A DNA stretch of 64,000 bases from Rubrivivax sp. A210 (lineage in GTDB: Bacteria; Pseudomonadota; Gammaproteobacteria; Burkholderiales; Burkholderiaceae_C): the NCBI RefSeq assembly GCF_904426505.1, contig NZ_CAJGBN010000001.1, forward strand, positions 372,001-436,000, in the 5' to 3' direction. The position numbers and the translations under genes are program-made. Position 1 is the first letter of the stretch, and each line of letters begins with the position of its first letter. Positions 37,011 to 45,461 of the stretch are shown here, in pieces. Below the pieces are notes generated by a model. It had not been told where the DNA came from. It worked only from the letters and a program-made list of their open reading frames with translations, and ran no database searches.

Positions 37011-38317
37011 TGAACGCCATTGCCCAGGCCAAGACCGTGGCCGTGCCCCAGCAGCACAAGGCGCTGCGCTTCCTCACCGCCGGCAGCGTCGATGATGGCA
37101 AGAGCACCCTGATAGGCCGTCTGCTCTTCGACAGCCGCGCCATCCTGGCCGACCAGCTCGACAACCTGCATGCGCGCGCCGCCGGCGAGCCCATCGACCT
37201 GAGCCTGCTCACCGACGGCCTCGAGGCCGAGCGCGAGCAGGGCATCACCATCGACGTCGCCTACCGCTACTTCACGACGCCGACGCGCAAGTTCATCATC
37301 GCCGACGCCCCGGGCCACGAGCAATACACGCGCAACATGGTCACCGCCGCCGCCGGCAGCGATGCCGCCGTGGTGCTGGTCGACATCACCAAGCTCGACC
37401 TCGCGGCGCGCCCCGTCGTGCTGCTGCCGCAGACCCGCCGTCACAGCCTGCTGGCCCAGTTGCTGCGCGTACCCAGCATCGTGTTCGCCATCAACAAGCT
37501 CGACGCCGTGGCCGACCCCGGCCCCGCCTATGCGGCGGTGAGGGATGCATTGCTGGCCTTTGCCGCCGAGGCCGGCATGGCGGTGGCCGGCGTCGTGCCG
37601 GTCTCGGCGCTGCGCGGCGACAACGTCACCACGCCGCTGGTGGCCGATTGGTACGACGGCCCCTCACTGCTGCAGCTGCTGGAGCAATTGCCGGCGACCC
37701 AGGAACGCCTGGACGGGGCTTTCAGCCTGCCAGTGCAATACGTGGCCCGTGAAGGCCAGGGCGTGGGCGCCCAGCCGCGCGTGCTGTGGGGCCGCGTGGC
37801 GCAAGGCGCTGTCAAGGCCGGCGACGAGATGCAGGTCTTCCCCAGCGGCGAACGCGCCATCGTGGCCGAGGTGCGCCGCGCCGGCGCCACCGTGGCCGCG
37901 GTCGAGGCCGGGCAGTCGGCCGGCGTGGTGCTGGACCGCCAGCTCGATGTCTCGCGCGGCGACTGGCTGGCCGCACCGGGCACGCTGACCCCGGTGCGCC
38001 GCTTCAGCGCGACGCTGGCCTGGCTGGACACCGAGGCCGCCACGCTGGGCCGCAAGTACTGGGTGCGCCACGGCAACCGCTGGGTGCAGGCGCGCCTGGT
38101 CGAGATCGTGCATTGCCTGGACATCCACACGCTGGAGCCGCAGGACGCGCACTCGCTGGCCGTCAACGACATCGCCGAAGTCGTGTTCGAGCTGCAACAG
38201 CCGCTGCCGCTGGCACCCTATGCCAGCAACCGCATCGGCGGCGCGCTGATCGTCGTCGACCCCGCCAGCCACCGCACCAGCGGTGCGTTGCTGGTGCGCG
38301 AGGTGCAACCGACATGA
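37010..38317 (+). CDS. cysN: sulfate adenylyltransferase subunit 1 (GTPase)
   Basis: A 435-residue translation-factor-like GTPase that drives CysD. G motifs are SVDDGKSTLIGRLL (G1), the DAPGHEQYTRNM (G3) block and INKLDAV (G4). There is no C-terminal APS-kinase (CysC) extension, which agrees with the APS-type CysH. Start ATG 37010 overlaps the cysD stop; the stop overlaps the SUMT start. Confidence 0.96.
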   Translation: MNAIAQAKTVAVPQQHKALRFLTAGSVDDGKSTLIGRLLFDSRAILADQLDNLHARAAGEPIDLSLLTDGLEAEREQGITIDVAYRYFTTPTRKFIIADAPGHEQYTRNMVTAAAGSDAAVVLVDITKLDLAARPVVLLPQTRRHSLLAQLLRVPSIVFAINKLDAVADPGPAYAAVRDALLAFAAEAGMAVAGVVPVSALRGDNVTTPLVADWYDGPSLLQLLEQLPATQERLDGAFSLPVQYVAREGQGVGAQPRVLWGRVAQGAVKAGDEMQVFPSGERAIVAEVRRAGATVAAVEAGQSAGVVLDRQLDVSRGDWLAAPGTLTPVRRFSATLAWLDTEAATLGRKYWVRHGNRWVQARLVEIVHCLDIHTLEPQDAHSLAVNDIAEVVFELQQPLPLAPYASNRIGGALIVVDPASHRTSGALLVREVQPT

Positions 38318-39072
38318 CGGTGCGCGTCGTCTTCATCGGCGCCGGGCCGGGCGCGGCCGACCTCATCACGGTGCGCGGCGCGCGCCGCCTGGCCGAGGCC
38401 GAGGTGGTGTTGTTCGACGCCCTCACCGACCCCGCGCTGCGCAGCATGGCGCCCCAGGCGCTGTGGGTGGACGTGGGCAAGCGCGGCTTCCGCCACGGCA
38501 CCGGCCAGGCCACGATAGACGCGCTCCTGGTGCGCTATGCGCAAAGCCATCAGCGCGTGGTGCGGCTCAAGGGCGGCGACCCCAGCGTCTTCGGCCGCCT
38601 CGAAGAAGAGCTGCAGGCCCTGGCCGCCGCCGGCATCGCCTGCGAGGTCGTGCCCGGCGTCACCGCGGCGCTTGCCGCCGCCGCCCAGACGCAGCGCCCG
38701 CTCACGCGCCGCGGCAGCGGCCGCAGCGTGAGCCTGGCCACGGCGATGACGCGCGAGGGCGAGCTGCAGGGCGGCCGCCACGCCGACACCGAGGTCTTCT
38801 ACATGGCCGGCCGCCAGCTCGGCGCCCTGGGCCGCCGCCTGCTGGCCGCGGGCTGGGGCGCCGACACGCCGGTCTGCGTGGCCTCGCGCGCCGGCTGGAC
38901 CGATGCGCTGGCCAGCACGCACAGCCTGGCTGAGCTGGGCGCCGCGGCCGTGCTGCACGCCGGCCGGCCCAGCATCGTCACCGTGGGCGCCGGTGCGCAC
39001 GCCGTGGTGGCGGGTGCAAAGACCCCTGCGCGCCACGCCTTGGCGGCCGAAAAGCCCGTCACAGCACCGTAA
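38314..39072 (+). CDS. cobA: uroporphyrinogen-III C-methyltransferase (SUMT)
   Basis: A 252-residue SAM-dependent methyltransferase that makes precorrin-2, the precursor of siroheme for CysI. It shows [40 protein letters not shown] and [13 protein letters not shown] of the tetrapyrrole methyltransferase fold. It lacks the N-terminal dehydrogenase/chelatase of full-length CysG, so that step must be encoded elsewhere. It is the last gene of the sulfur operon. Confidence 0.94.
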   Translation: MTVRVVFIGAGPGAADLITVRGARRLAEAEVVLFDALTDPALRSMAPQALWVDVGKRGFRHGTGQATIDALLVRYAQSHQRVVRLKGGDPSVFGRLEEELQALAAAGIACEVVPGVTAALAAAAQTQRPLTRRGSGRSVSLATAMTREGELQGGRHADTEVFYMAGRQLGALGRRLLAAGWGADTPVCVASRAGWTDALASTHSLAELGAAAVLHAGRPSIVTVGAGAHAVVAGAKTPARHALAAEKPVTAP

Positions 39073-39075
39073 AAT
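39070..39075 (+). promoter_or_regulatory. putative -10 of the ferredoxin gene
   Basis: TAAAAT overlaps the SUMT stop codon and lies about 60 bases before the ferredoxin ATG. It suggests that the ferredoxin gene can be transcribed separately from the sulfur operon. The -35 is not convincing. Confidence 0.4.
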
Positions 39076-39134
39076 CATGGGTTTTGCGGGTTGCGGCATG
39101 CGCCCGCGGCCCCTTCATCGACAAGAGCCTCCAC

Positions 39135-39458
39135 ATGACCCACGTCGTCCTCGAATCGTGCATCCGCTGCAAGTACACCGACTGCGTCGATGTCTGCCCC
39201 GTCGACTGCTTCCGCGAGGGGCCCAATATGCTGGTGATCGACCCCGACGAGTGCATCGACTGCGCGGTCTGCATCCCCGAGTGCCCGGTCAACGCCATCC
39301 TGCCCGAGGAAGACGTGCCGAACGACCAGCTCGCCTTCATCAAGCTCAACGCCGATCTCTCGCCCAAGTGGCCCAGCATCACCAAGCGCAAGGCCGCCCT
39401 GCCCGACGCCGACGAATGGAAAGACCGGCGCGACAAGCTCGATCAACTGGTGCGCTGA
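39135..39458 (+). CDS. fdxA: 7Fe ferredoxin FdxA ([3Fe-4S][4Fe-4S])
   Basis: A 107-residue ferredoxin starting [25 protein letters not shown] and carrying a second cluster motif [12 protein letters not shown]. The cysteine spacing is that of the Azotobacter-type seven-iron ferredoxins. ATG 39135 is chosen over an in-frame ATG at 39084 because it gives the family N-terminus. It lies seven bases before a ferredoxin-NADP reductase gene, its likely redox partner, and directly after the sulfur operon. Confidence 0.95.
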   Translation: MTHVVLESCIRCKYTDCVDVCPVDCFREGPNMLVIDPDECIDCAVCIPECPVNAILPEEDVPNDQLAFIKLNADLSPKWPSITKRKAALPDADEWKDRRDKLDQLVR

Positions 39459-39465
39459 ACCCCGA

Positions 39466-40542
39466 ATGAACGCAGACAGCAACTCCGCCGCTCCCCTCAT
39501 CGAGACCGACGCCGTCATCATCGGCGCCGGCCCGGTGGGCCTGTTCCAGGTCTTCGAACTCGGCCTGCTCGAGATCAAGGCCCATGTCATCGACTCGCTC
39601 GCCTACCCGGGCGGCCAGTGCATCGAGCTCTACCCCGACAAGCCCATCTACGACATACCGGCGGTGCCGGTGTGTACCGGCAAGGAACTCACCGACAACC
39701 TGCTCAAGCAGATCGAGCCCTTCGGCCCCACCTTCCACTTCGGCCACGAGGTGACGGTGGTGCGCAAGGAGGAAGACGGCCGCTTCTTCGTCGAAACGGC
39801 CAAGGGCACGCGCTTCCTCAGCAAGACCATCTTCATCGCCGGCGGCGTGGGCTCGTTCCAGCCGCGCCTGCTGCGCGTGGACGGCCTCGACAAGTTCGAC
39901 GAGAGCCAGCTCTTCTACCGCGTGCGCAACCCGGCGCAGTTCGCGGGCAAGAACCTGGTCATCGTGGGCGGCGGCGATTCGGCGCTCGACTGGACGCTCA
40001 ACTTCGTGCAGGACGGCCCCAACAAGGCCGAGAGCGTGATCCTGGTACACCGCCGCGATGGCTTCCGCGCCGCCCCGGCCAGCGTGGCCAAGATGCGCGA
40101 GCTGTGCGACGCCTACGAGATGCAGTTCGTGGTCGGCCAGGTCACCGGCTTCGACGAAGCCAACGGCCAGCTCAAGAGCCTCAAGCTCACCGGCGGCGAC
40201 GGCGTCACCCGCGTGCTGCCGCTGGACATGCTGCTGGTGTTCTTCGGCCTCAGCCCCAAGCTCGGCCCCATCGCCGACTGGGGCCTGGGCCTGGAGCGCA
40301 AGCAGATCGTCGTCGACACCGAGAAGTTCGAGACTTCGATCCCCGGCATCTTCGCCGTCGGCGACATCAACACCTACCCGGGCAAGAAGAAGCTCATCCT
40401 GTCGGGCTTCCACGAAGCCGCGCTGGCCGCCTTCGGTGCCGCGCCCTATGTCTTCCCCGAGAAGCGCATCCTGCTGCAATACACCACCACCAGCCCCAAG
40501 CTGCACAAGGTGCTGGGCGTGGAGACGCCGGTCTTCGACTGA
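39466..40542 (+). CDS. ferredoxin--NADP+ reductase, thioredoxin-reductase-like type
   Basis: A 358-residue FAD/NADPH enzyme. It shows the FAD motif [39 protein letters not shown], the NADPH-binding [15 protein letters not shown] and the C-terminal [24 protein letters not shown]. It lacks the CxxC redox disulfide of thioredoxin reductases, which places it in the YumC-like ferredoxin-NADP reductase group. It is adjacent to fdxA and probably exchanges electrons with it. An intrinsic terminator follows. Confidence 0.93.
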   Translation: MNADSNSAAPLIETDAVIIGAGPVGLFQVFELGLLEIKAHVIDSLAYPGGQCIELYPDKPIYDIPAVPVCTGKELTDNLLKQIEPFGPTFHFGHEVTVVRKEEDGRFFVETAKGTRFLSKTIFIAGGVGSFQPRLLRVDGLDKFDESQLFYRVRNPAQFAGKNLVIVGGGDSALDWTLNFVQDGPNKAESVILVHRRDGFRAAPASVAKMRELCDAYEMQFVVGQVTGFDEANGQLKSLKLTGGDGVTRVLPLDMLLVFFGLSPKLGPIADWGLGLERKQIVVDTEKFETSIPGIFAVGDINTYPGKKKLILSGFHEAALAAFGAAPYVFPEKRILLQYTTTSPKLHKVLGVETPVFD

Positions 40543-40566
40543 AGCCCTGGCCCCTTCACCCCGTAA

Positions 40567-40599
40567 CAAGGCCCGCCGCGTGCGGGCCTTGCCCTTTTC
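40567..40599 (+). terminator. rho-independent terminator after ferredoxin-NADP reductase
   Basis: A ten-base-pair stem, CAAGGCCCGC (40567-40576) with GCGGGCCTTG (40582-40591), closes a five-base loop and is followed by CCCTTTTC. Confidence 0.88.
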
Positions 40600-40652
40600 T
40601 GGCGGGCTTCATGCATCTGCAATAATCCACCCGTCGCCGGCTCTGGCCGGCG

Positions 40653-40748
40653 TCACTTCGCTAGGGGTGTTGGTGCCGCAAGGCATCGACTGAGAAAGTC
40701 CCTTTGAACCTGATTGAGGTAATCCTCGCGCAGGGAAGCAGTCGAATG
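40653..40748 (+). promoter_or_regulatory. TPP riboswitch (THI element)
   Basis: The conserved thiamin-pyrophosphate aptamer pieces appear in order: AGGGGTG (from about 40663), CTGAGA (40690-40695), then CCTTTGAACCTGAT (40701-40714), GGTAAT (40718-40723) and GCGCAGGGAAGC (40728-40739). The flanks (TTCGCT on the left, AGC...CGAA on the right) can form the closing P1 stem. It lies 66 bases upstream of a TonB-dependent receptor start, whose ribosome site is poor, so ligand-dependent repression of translation or elongation is expected. No other reading was competitive. Confidence 0.93.
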
Positions 40749-40813
40749 CCAGGGCCCTCATCGCGTGCCCGCGCCGCCGATACGCCGACCTGCCATCTAA
40801 CCGGACGTGCAGG

Positions 40814-42991
40814 ATGGCAAGCCCCAGACCCTTCTTCCCTCTCCGCCTCGTGGCCCTGGCTGCCGCGGTGGCCACCGCGCTGCCAGCGGCGGCGCAGCAG
40901 GACACCGTCACCATCACCGGCACCCGCCAGCAGGGCCATGCCGGCGTGGCCGGCTTCGGCGACATGCCCCTGGCCCGCACGCCGGTGCAGGCCGCGAGCT
41001 GGAGCCCGCAGCAGCTGGCCGACAGCGGCATCGCCTCGTTGGGCGCGCTGACGCGGCTGGACGCCAGCGTGGGCGATGCCTACAACGCCGAAGGCTACTG
41101 GGCCATCGTCTCGACGCGTGGCTACACGCTGGACAACCGCTTCAACTACCGCCGCGACGGCCTGCCCATCAATGCCGAGACCGCGCTGCCGCTGGACAAC
41201 AAGGAACGGCTGGAACTGCTGAAAGGCACGAGCGGCATGCAGGCTGGCACCAGCGCGCCCGGCGGCCTCGTCAACCTGATCGTCAAACGGCCCGCCGGCA
41301 CGCTGCGCCAGGGGCGCATGGAATGGCGCGGCGCCGGCAGCGTGTTGGGCGCGGTGGATCTGGGCGAGAGCTTCGGCAGCGACGGCACTTTCGGCCTGCG
41401 CATCAACGCCGCCTACGAGCATCTGAACCCGCCTCAACGCCACACGCACGGCGAGCGCCACCTGATCGCCGCCGCCGCCGACTGGCAGCTCGGCGACTAC
41501 AGCCTGCTGCAGGCCGAGCTCGAAATCAGCCGCCAGCGCCAGCCCAGCGTGGCCGGCTTCAGCATGCTGGGCGCCAGCGTGCCGGGCGCGCAGGACATCG
41601 ACCCCCGCCTCAACCTCAATGACCAGCCCTGGCGACAGCCGGTGGTCTTCGATGGCCAGACCGCCTCGCTGCGCTGGCGCCAGCGCCTGGCCGGTGACTG
41701 GCAACTGTTCGCCCATGCGATGCAGCAGAAGCTGCGCACCGACGACAACACCGCCTTCCCCTTCGGGCTCTTCGACCCCAATACCTTTGATTGCGGCCAG
41801 ACCTGCGACCGCTACGCGCCCGATGGCAGCTTCACCTACTGGGAGTTCAAGAGCGAAGGCGAGCGGCGCACCAGCCGCGCGCTGCAACTCTCGGCCTCGG
41901 GCCCGGCGCGCATGGCGGGGCTGGAACACCGGGTCGAGGCCGGCCTGCTGTTCACGAACTACACGGCGCGCATGAACGATGCCGTGTTCGACATCGCAGG
42001 CCTGGGCAAGGTGGACGGCAGCCTGCAAACCCCGCCGTCGGCAGGCTTTCTCGACAGCAACACCCACCGCGACGAACGCAGCACCGAACTCTTTGCGCGC
42101 GACACCGTCAAGCTGGCCCCGGCCTGGCAACTGTTTGCCGGCCTTCGCCACTCGCGCATCGAGCGCAAGAGCCAGCGCACGATCACCCCGTCCGATGCCC
42201 TGGGCGACAAGCCCTACGAGCAATCCTTCACCACCCCGTGGCTGGCGCTGAGCCACGAACTGGCACCAGGGACCATCGCCTATGCCAGCTGGGGCCGCGG
42301 CCTCGAGTCCGAAGCCACGCCCAGCCGGGCGCGCTACACCAATGCCGGCGAAACCTTCACGCTGCAGAGCCGCCAGCTCGAGATCGGACTCAAGCATGCC
42401 GGCCGCGATGGCGAAGCCTCGGTGGCCCTGTTCGACATCACCCGCCCCCAGACCTTTGACCGCTGCGACTTCACCGCCAGCACGCCCTGCACCCGCATCG
42501 TCGACGGCAGCGCCCGCCACCGCGGCCTGGAGGCCGCCGGCACGATGCGCACCGGACCCTGGCTATGGCAGGCCAGCGCAATGTGGCTGGACGCCCGGCG
42601 CCAGGGCTCGAGCCAAGCTGCGGTGAACGGCCGTAGCCCCGCCAACGTACCGCGCGCCACGCTGCGCCTGGGCAGCGAATTCGCGGTCGGCCCACTGCCC
42701 GGCCTGGCGCTGCTGGCCCAGCTCAGCGCCGAGGGCCAGCGCCATGTGCTGCCTCCGGGACGCGAGGTCTACGCGAGCGACGCCGACGCGACCATCCCGG
42801 GCTGGACGCGCCTGGACCTGGGCCTGCGCTGGCGCCAGCAATGGCAGGCCACCACCCTGGTCTGGCGCCTGGGCGTCGACAATGCCACCGACCAACAGGC
42901 CTGGAAGGAATCGCCCTACCAGTTCAGCCATGTGTACTTGTACCCACTCGCGCCCCGCACATGGCGAGCTTCCGTGCAGGCAAGCTTTTGA
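40814..42991 (+). CDS. TPP-riboswitch-controlled TonB-dependent outer membrane receptor
   Basis: A 725-residue receptor with a signal peptide (cleavage after about Ala27), an N-terminal plug (about 30-180, with IVSTRGYTLDNRFNYRRDGLP and LLKGTSGMQAGTSAPGGLVNLIVKRP) and a 22-strand barrel ending in a terminal Phe (RASVQASF). By sequence type it belongs to the FhuE/FcuA-like siderophore receptor group. The riboswitch directly upstream indicates control by thiamin pyrophosphate, so uptake of thiamin or a precursor is the best guess. No plug motif proves the substrate. The ATG at 40814 has only a weak ribosome site (a GGA about ten bases upstream). Confidence 0.88.
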   Translation: MASPRPFFPLRLVALAAAVATALPAAAQQDTVTITGTRQQGHAGVAGFGDMPLARTPVQAASWSPQQLADSGIASLGALTRLDASVGDAYNAEGYWAIVSTRGYTLDNRFNYRRDGLPINAETALPLDNKERLELLKGTSGMQAGTSAPGGLVNLIVKRPAGTLRQGRMEWRGAGSVLGAVDLGESFGSDGTFGLRINAAYEHLNPPQRHTHGERHLIAAAADWQLGDYSLLQAELEISRQRQPSVAGFSMLGASVPGAQDIDPRLNLNDQPWRQPVVFDGQTASLRWRQRLAGDWQLFAHAMQQKLRTDDNTAFPFGLFDPNTFDCGQTCDRYAPDGSFTYWEFKSEGERRTSRALQLSASGPARMAGLEHRVEAGLLFTNYTARMNDAVFDIAGLGKVDGSLQTPPSAGFLDSNTHRDERSTELFARDTVKLAPAWQLFAGLRHSRIERKSQRTITPSDALGDKPYEQSFTTPWLALSHELAPGTIAYASWGRGLESEATPSRARYTNAGETFTLQSRQLEIGLKHAGRDGEASVALFDITRPQTFDRCDFTASTPCTRIVDGSARHRGLEAAGTMRTGPWLWQASAMWLDARRQGSSQAAVNGRSPANVPRATLRLGSEFAVGPLPGLALLAQLSAEGQRHVLPPGREVYASDADATIPGWTRLDLGLRWRQQWQATTLVWRLGVDNATDQQAWKESPYQFSHVYLYPLAPRTWRASVQASF

Positions 42992-43015
42992 AGCCCTGGA
43001 TTTTCAGGCTATACT
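42988..43015 (+). promoter_or_regulatory. tRNA-Asn promoter
   Basis: TTGAAG at 42988-42993, a 16-base spacer and TATACT at 43010-43015, 12 bases before the mature tRNA 5' end. The -35 overlaps the stop codon of the receptor gene (42989-42991). Confidence 0.6.
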
Positions 43016-43027
43016 GAGCGGCTCTGT

Positions 43028-43103
43028 TCCCCGATAGCTCAGTCGGTAGAGCGCCGGACTGTTAATCCGTAGGTCCCTGGTTCGAGCCCAGGTCGGGGAG
43101 CCA
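43028..43103 (+). tRNA. tRNA-Asn (GTT)
   Basis: A 76-base cloverleaf with encoded CCA. The acceptor stem is TCCCCGA/TCGGGGA with discriminator G, the D-arm is GCTCAGTCGGTAGAGC, the anticodon loop is CTGTTAA (anticodon GTT) and the T-arm has GGTTCGAGCCC. Its 3' half (from 43056) is duplicated at 63176-63223, which makes this tRNA the attachment site of the downstream element. Integration preserves the complete tRNA. Confidence 0.97.
43056..43103 (+). repeat. attL, tRNA-Asn 3' end copy
   Basis: First copy of the 48-base direct repeat, forming the anticodon-to-CCA part of the intact tRNA. It begins at GGACTGTTAATCC and ends with GGAGCCA; sequences diverge on both sides of the two copies. Confidence 0.95.
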
Positions 43104-43128
43104 AAAACTCGAAGTGCGACAAGCACTT

Positions 43129-43159
43129 ACAACGCCCACCCCGTGTGGGCGTTGTGCTT
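43129..43159 (+). terminator. terminator downstream of tRNA-Asn
   Basis: ACAACGCCCAC (43129-43139) pairs with GTGGGCGTTGT (43145-43155) and is followed by a short T run. A smaller hairpin (AAGTGC/GCACTT, 43112-43128) precedes it. Both lie inside the element, so integration supplied a new terminator for the tRNA. Confidence 0.8.
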
Positions 43160-43170
43160 TCTGGGGCCAG

Positions 43171-43197
43171 CGTTGCCGTTGCGTTGCCGTTATGCGG
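43171..43197 (+). repeat. left candidate integrase arm site
   Basis: CGTTGCC, four bases, then CGTTGCCGTTATGCGG. The same 27-base layout in the same orientation is found at 63020-63046, differing only in the four spacer bases. It lies 67 bases inside attL. Confidence 0.65.
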
Positions 43198-44018
43198 AGC
43201 CCTTGCCCTGCCCCGAACGACCAGAAAGCCCCGTGACGAGGCACGCTGTCCTGCTAGGGGCTGGCTCTTGGCCCTTGCGCAGCAGGCTGCCGATACCGCG
43301 CGCCCACCCGCAGTGATGGCTGCCGCGCCCGCCACGCAGAGCGATCAGGTGTACGAGGCCATGGAGCCCATTTTCCTAACCGACCCGACCAAGTTCAGTG
43401 GGGGACGACGCCCGACCCCCGGCAGCCCCCGGACACCCCCGCGGGCGGGCCGGTAAACCCTGGCTTAGTCATCCGGACCCATGGACCTGTTATCGGAGCC
43501 CCTGCCGAAAATTTGGCCAAAAATTCAGGGAGATGCATTCCCGGCGGTCACGGGCAACGACGTGGCGCCCAGCTCATGGATGCCGATGCCCAGGCCCAGG
43601 CCCAGGCCCAAGCCCGCCGTGCGCTAAATCTTGGAACTGCCGCCGCGGCCCGGCCCAATGCCCGCGATGCCCTTCAAGCCCCGCACGCGGCAGAGAGGCC
43701 CTGCCGGCACCGCAGCGCCATGCAAACGACACGGCTAGGGGCTGGGCCACACGACCGGGCTTCCAGGGCCCTGGGGAGCACCAAGTGGCCCGGGCAGTGG
43801 TTACCCTTCACGTCCCGGGGCGCGCGGGCTTGCGCGGGCCAGGGGCGCAAGCTACAAGAGCAAGAATCGCGTCTGAAAACTGCCGCTCCTACAGATCGGC
43901 CATATGGGGCTGCGACGCCTCGAATCTCAGGCAATTTCGATCAGGGCTAGCAAGAACAGGTCTACCGTGACAGAATTTGTTCCCGTCTGTGGCAACTTTG
44001 CGGCGCTGTCAATCACAC
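43198..44018. other. gene-poor left part of the island
   Basis: About 820 bases with no gene I can support. Short open frames exist on both strands (for example plus 43145-43456 and 43513-43950), but they have no recognisable domain, no good ribosome site and skewed composition. A short CCCAGG tandem lies near 43590. Toward 43960 the composition drops in GC, approaching the cassette array. It could be decayed DNA, the remains of further cassettes, or a leader region. Confidence 0.5.
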
Positions 44019-44025
44019 GTTAGGC
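43998..44025 (+). repeat. right-hand attC core preceding cassette A (partial or attI)
   Basis: Ends in GTTAGGC (44019-44025), the R' core of integron recombination sites, preceded by GCGCTGTC as a possible L' box. No matching left half (GCCTAAC with its arm) was found upstream. It is therefore the right end of a truncated attC or a primary attI-like site. Cassette A starts six bases later. Confidence 0.5.
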
Positions 44026-44030
44026 GTCAC

Positions 44031-44651
44031 ATGGATCAAAACGTCCAAGCTCTTGCCCAGTTCTTCGAAGAGAGTTGGCAACCAATGCTCGCGCTAATGG
44101 CGCGCGCCCGTGCCATTGAATTCCGAATCAGACTTGCAGCTGAAGTGCATGCGCAAGCAACGTTCTCGAACTCCCGAAACTGGGAAGAGTTTCAGAAGGG
44201 TTCCCGTCGAGTAGTCCGCCAAAAACTCGAGCGCCATGTTAAGGCCCTTTTTCCAGCGTCGGCAGATCAAATGATCCTGATTCGGCAGTGTGCCGACGGC
44301 CTAGCTCATGCTGACTACCGTGCTGCCCGTCTTCGCATAGATCAGTACGGACAGCAATTCCCGCTGTCTTCGCCGCGTTCTAAAGATGATGTTGGCGTGA
44401 TGCTCTACAAGAATATTACGCACCCCGATGGATCGGCAGGCGACCTTGCGTACCTTCTCAATACATCGGACGATAATCTGATCCTCGAAGAATACGAAGT
44501 CTTCGCAAAGCAGGGCTACGTAGTTGCAGCAGAGGAGCTCTTGGCTCTTGCCGAACAACAATTGGGAGCAATCGCGCCAAGGCTCAATCTGAAGTACGCG
44601 GCACTTGTAATGTCTCGGGGCCTCAAGTACGGGAAACGCGTTGACGGCTAA
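44031..44651 (+). CDS. cassette A: hypothetical protein
   Basis: A 206-residue soluble protein of unknown family, starting MDQNVQALAQFFEESWQPML. It is helix-rich with no transmembrane segment. GC is clearly lower than in the flanking core genes. A RQCADGLAHADYRAARLRI stretch faintly resembles the Arg/His catalytic region of HEPN-type RNases, but I would not assign it. The ATG lies six bases after an integron core site and the TAA stop falls inside the next attC (GGCTAAC), the layout of an integron gene cassette. An in-frame earlier ATG at 43977 would span the recombination site, so 44031 is preferred. Confidence 0.75.
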   Translation: MDQNVQALAQFFEESWQPMLALMARARAIEFRIRLAAEVHAQATFSNSRNWEEFQKGSRRVVRQKLERHVKALFPASADQMILIRQCADGLAHADYRAARLRIDQYGQQFPLSSPRSKDDVGVMLYKNITHPDGSAGDLAYLLNTSDDNLILEEYEVFAKQGYVVAAEELLALAEQQLGAIAPRLNLKYAALVMSRGLKYGKRVDG

Positions 44652-44774
44652 CCCCTCGCTCATGCGGAGCGGCAACGGCAGGCCACCAGGCCCGGGCTGG
44701 TGGTACGCGGTACATTTTCACCAGCCCGGGCCTGGCGTCCTGCCGTCGTCGCCCGCTTACCTCGAACGTTAGGC
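44646..44774 (+). repeat. attC site of cassette A
   Basis: A 129-base site with terminal cores GGCTAAC (R'', one base off the consensus) and GTTAGGC (R'). The inner boxes are GCTCATGC (L'') and CCGCTTAC (L'). Between them lies a long imperfect hairpin (GGCAGGCCACCAGGCCCGGG on the left arm; CCCGGGCCTGGCG and CCTGCCG on the right). This is the folded-strand architecture recognised by integron integrases. Its first 75 bases are almost identical to the next attC. Confidence 0.85.
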
Positions 44775-44835
44775 CGCACAACTACACCCGAGGTTGCTAC
44801 GCGCGCCCTCTAAGGAAAGCCTAGGAGAACTCGCT

Positions 44836-45321
44836 TTGGGCCGACTTCTTGCAGTCTTCAATATTATTGCTGGTAGCTCATCAATCGTGGGCCTGTACAT
44901 AACGGCTTTCACCGAATATCGCTCTTGGGTTATTGCTGTGATATTTGTGGTCACAGCAATATTTGTAGCCTACGTACTCTTCGTACCTGGCAACAAAGTC
45001 GAGACCAATGTTTCAGCGAAGCTAAATCAGTATAGGTCGCCAGATGGAGCTGGAACCATAACCAAATTGCATGATGAATTCATCGTTGGCGGGTTTGCCT
45101 GGAGGGAGATTCCTTTCCCGCATCCGTTTGCAGAACCTCCTCACGTTGAACTAATTAAGCTTTCCGGGCCTGGATCTGTTTCACATTCAGTTAGCCAAGT
45201 CACGGTTCACAAATTCGTAGTCATCGCGCATCCCAAAGCGCAGAGCAGCGAGGATGCTCGGTATCGCTGGATCGCCACAGGGACGCCACTCCAGAAGGCT
45301 GAGGCAACAAGTGCGGCCTAA
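44836..45321 (+). CDS. cassette B: small two-helix membrane protein
   Basis: A 161-residue protein of unknown family. Two hydrophobic helices (about 3-27 and 32-54) form an N-terminal membrane hairpin, followed by a soluble domain of about 105 residues with beta-type sequence (FIVGGFAWREIPFPHPFAEPPHVEL). The start is the TTG at 44836, seven bases after AGGAGA (44823-44828); an upstream in-frame TTG at 44794 lacks a ribosome site. The TAA lies inside the following attC (GCCTAAC), as expected for a cassette gene. GC is low. Membrane hairpin plus soluble domain is common in effector or defence proteins, but no function is claimed. Confidence 0.7.
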   Translation: MGRLLAVFNIIAGSSSIVGLYITAFTEYRSWVIAVIFVVTAIFVAYVLFVPGNKVETNVSAKLNQYRSPDGAGTITKLHDEFIVGGFAWREIPFPHPFAEPPHVELIKLSGPGSVSHSVSQVTVHKFVVIAHPKAQSSEDARYRWIATGTPLQKAEATSAA

Positions 45322-45445
45322 CCCCTCGCTCATGCGGAGCGGCAACGGCAGGCCACCAGGCCCGGGCTGGTGGTACGCGGTACATTCTCACCACCCCGGG
45401 GCTTGGCGTCCTGCCGTCGTCTCCAGCTGAGCCCCCACGTTAGGC
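45316..45445 (+). repeat. attC site of cassette B
   Basis: A 130-base site with GCCTAAC and GTTAGGC as perfect reverse-complement ends, L'' GCTCATGC and an L' region around GCTGAGCC. The left arm matches the previous attC almost base for base; the right arm has diverged (CACCCCGGGGCTTGGCG). Confidence 0.87.
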
Positions 45446-45461
45446 CTCGAAAACAACCACT

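Noticed and set aside
43580..43612. Short CCCAGG tandem repeat as a possible CRISPR or VNTR array
   Set aside because: It has only a few six-base units with no spacers, inside a gene-poor region; too short to call.
43145..43950. Candidate small genes at the left end of the island
   Set aside because: The frames have skewed Arg/Pro/Ala content, no recognisable domain and no convincing ribosome sites.
44646..45445. Two nearly identical 75-base blocks as insertion sequence ends or REP elements
   Set aside because: Their position at gene ends, the GCCTAAC/GTTAGGC cores and the folded-arm layout fit attC sites much better, and no transposase is present.
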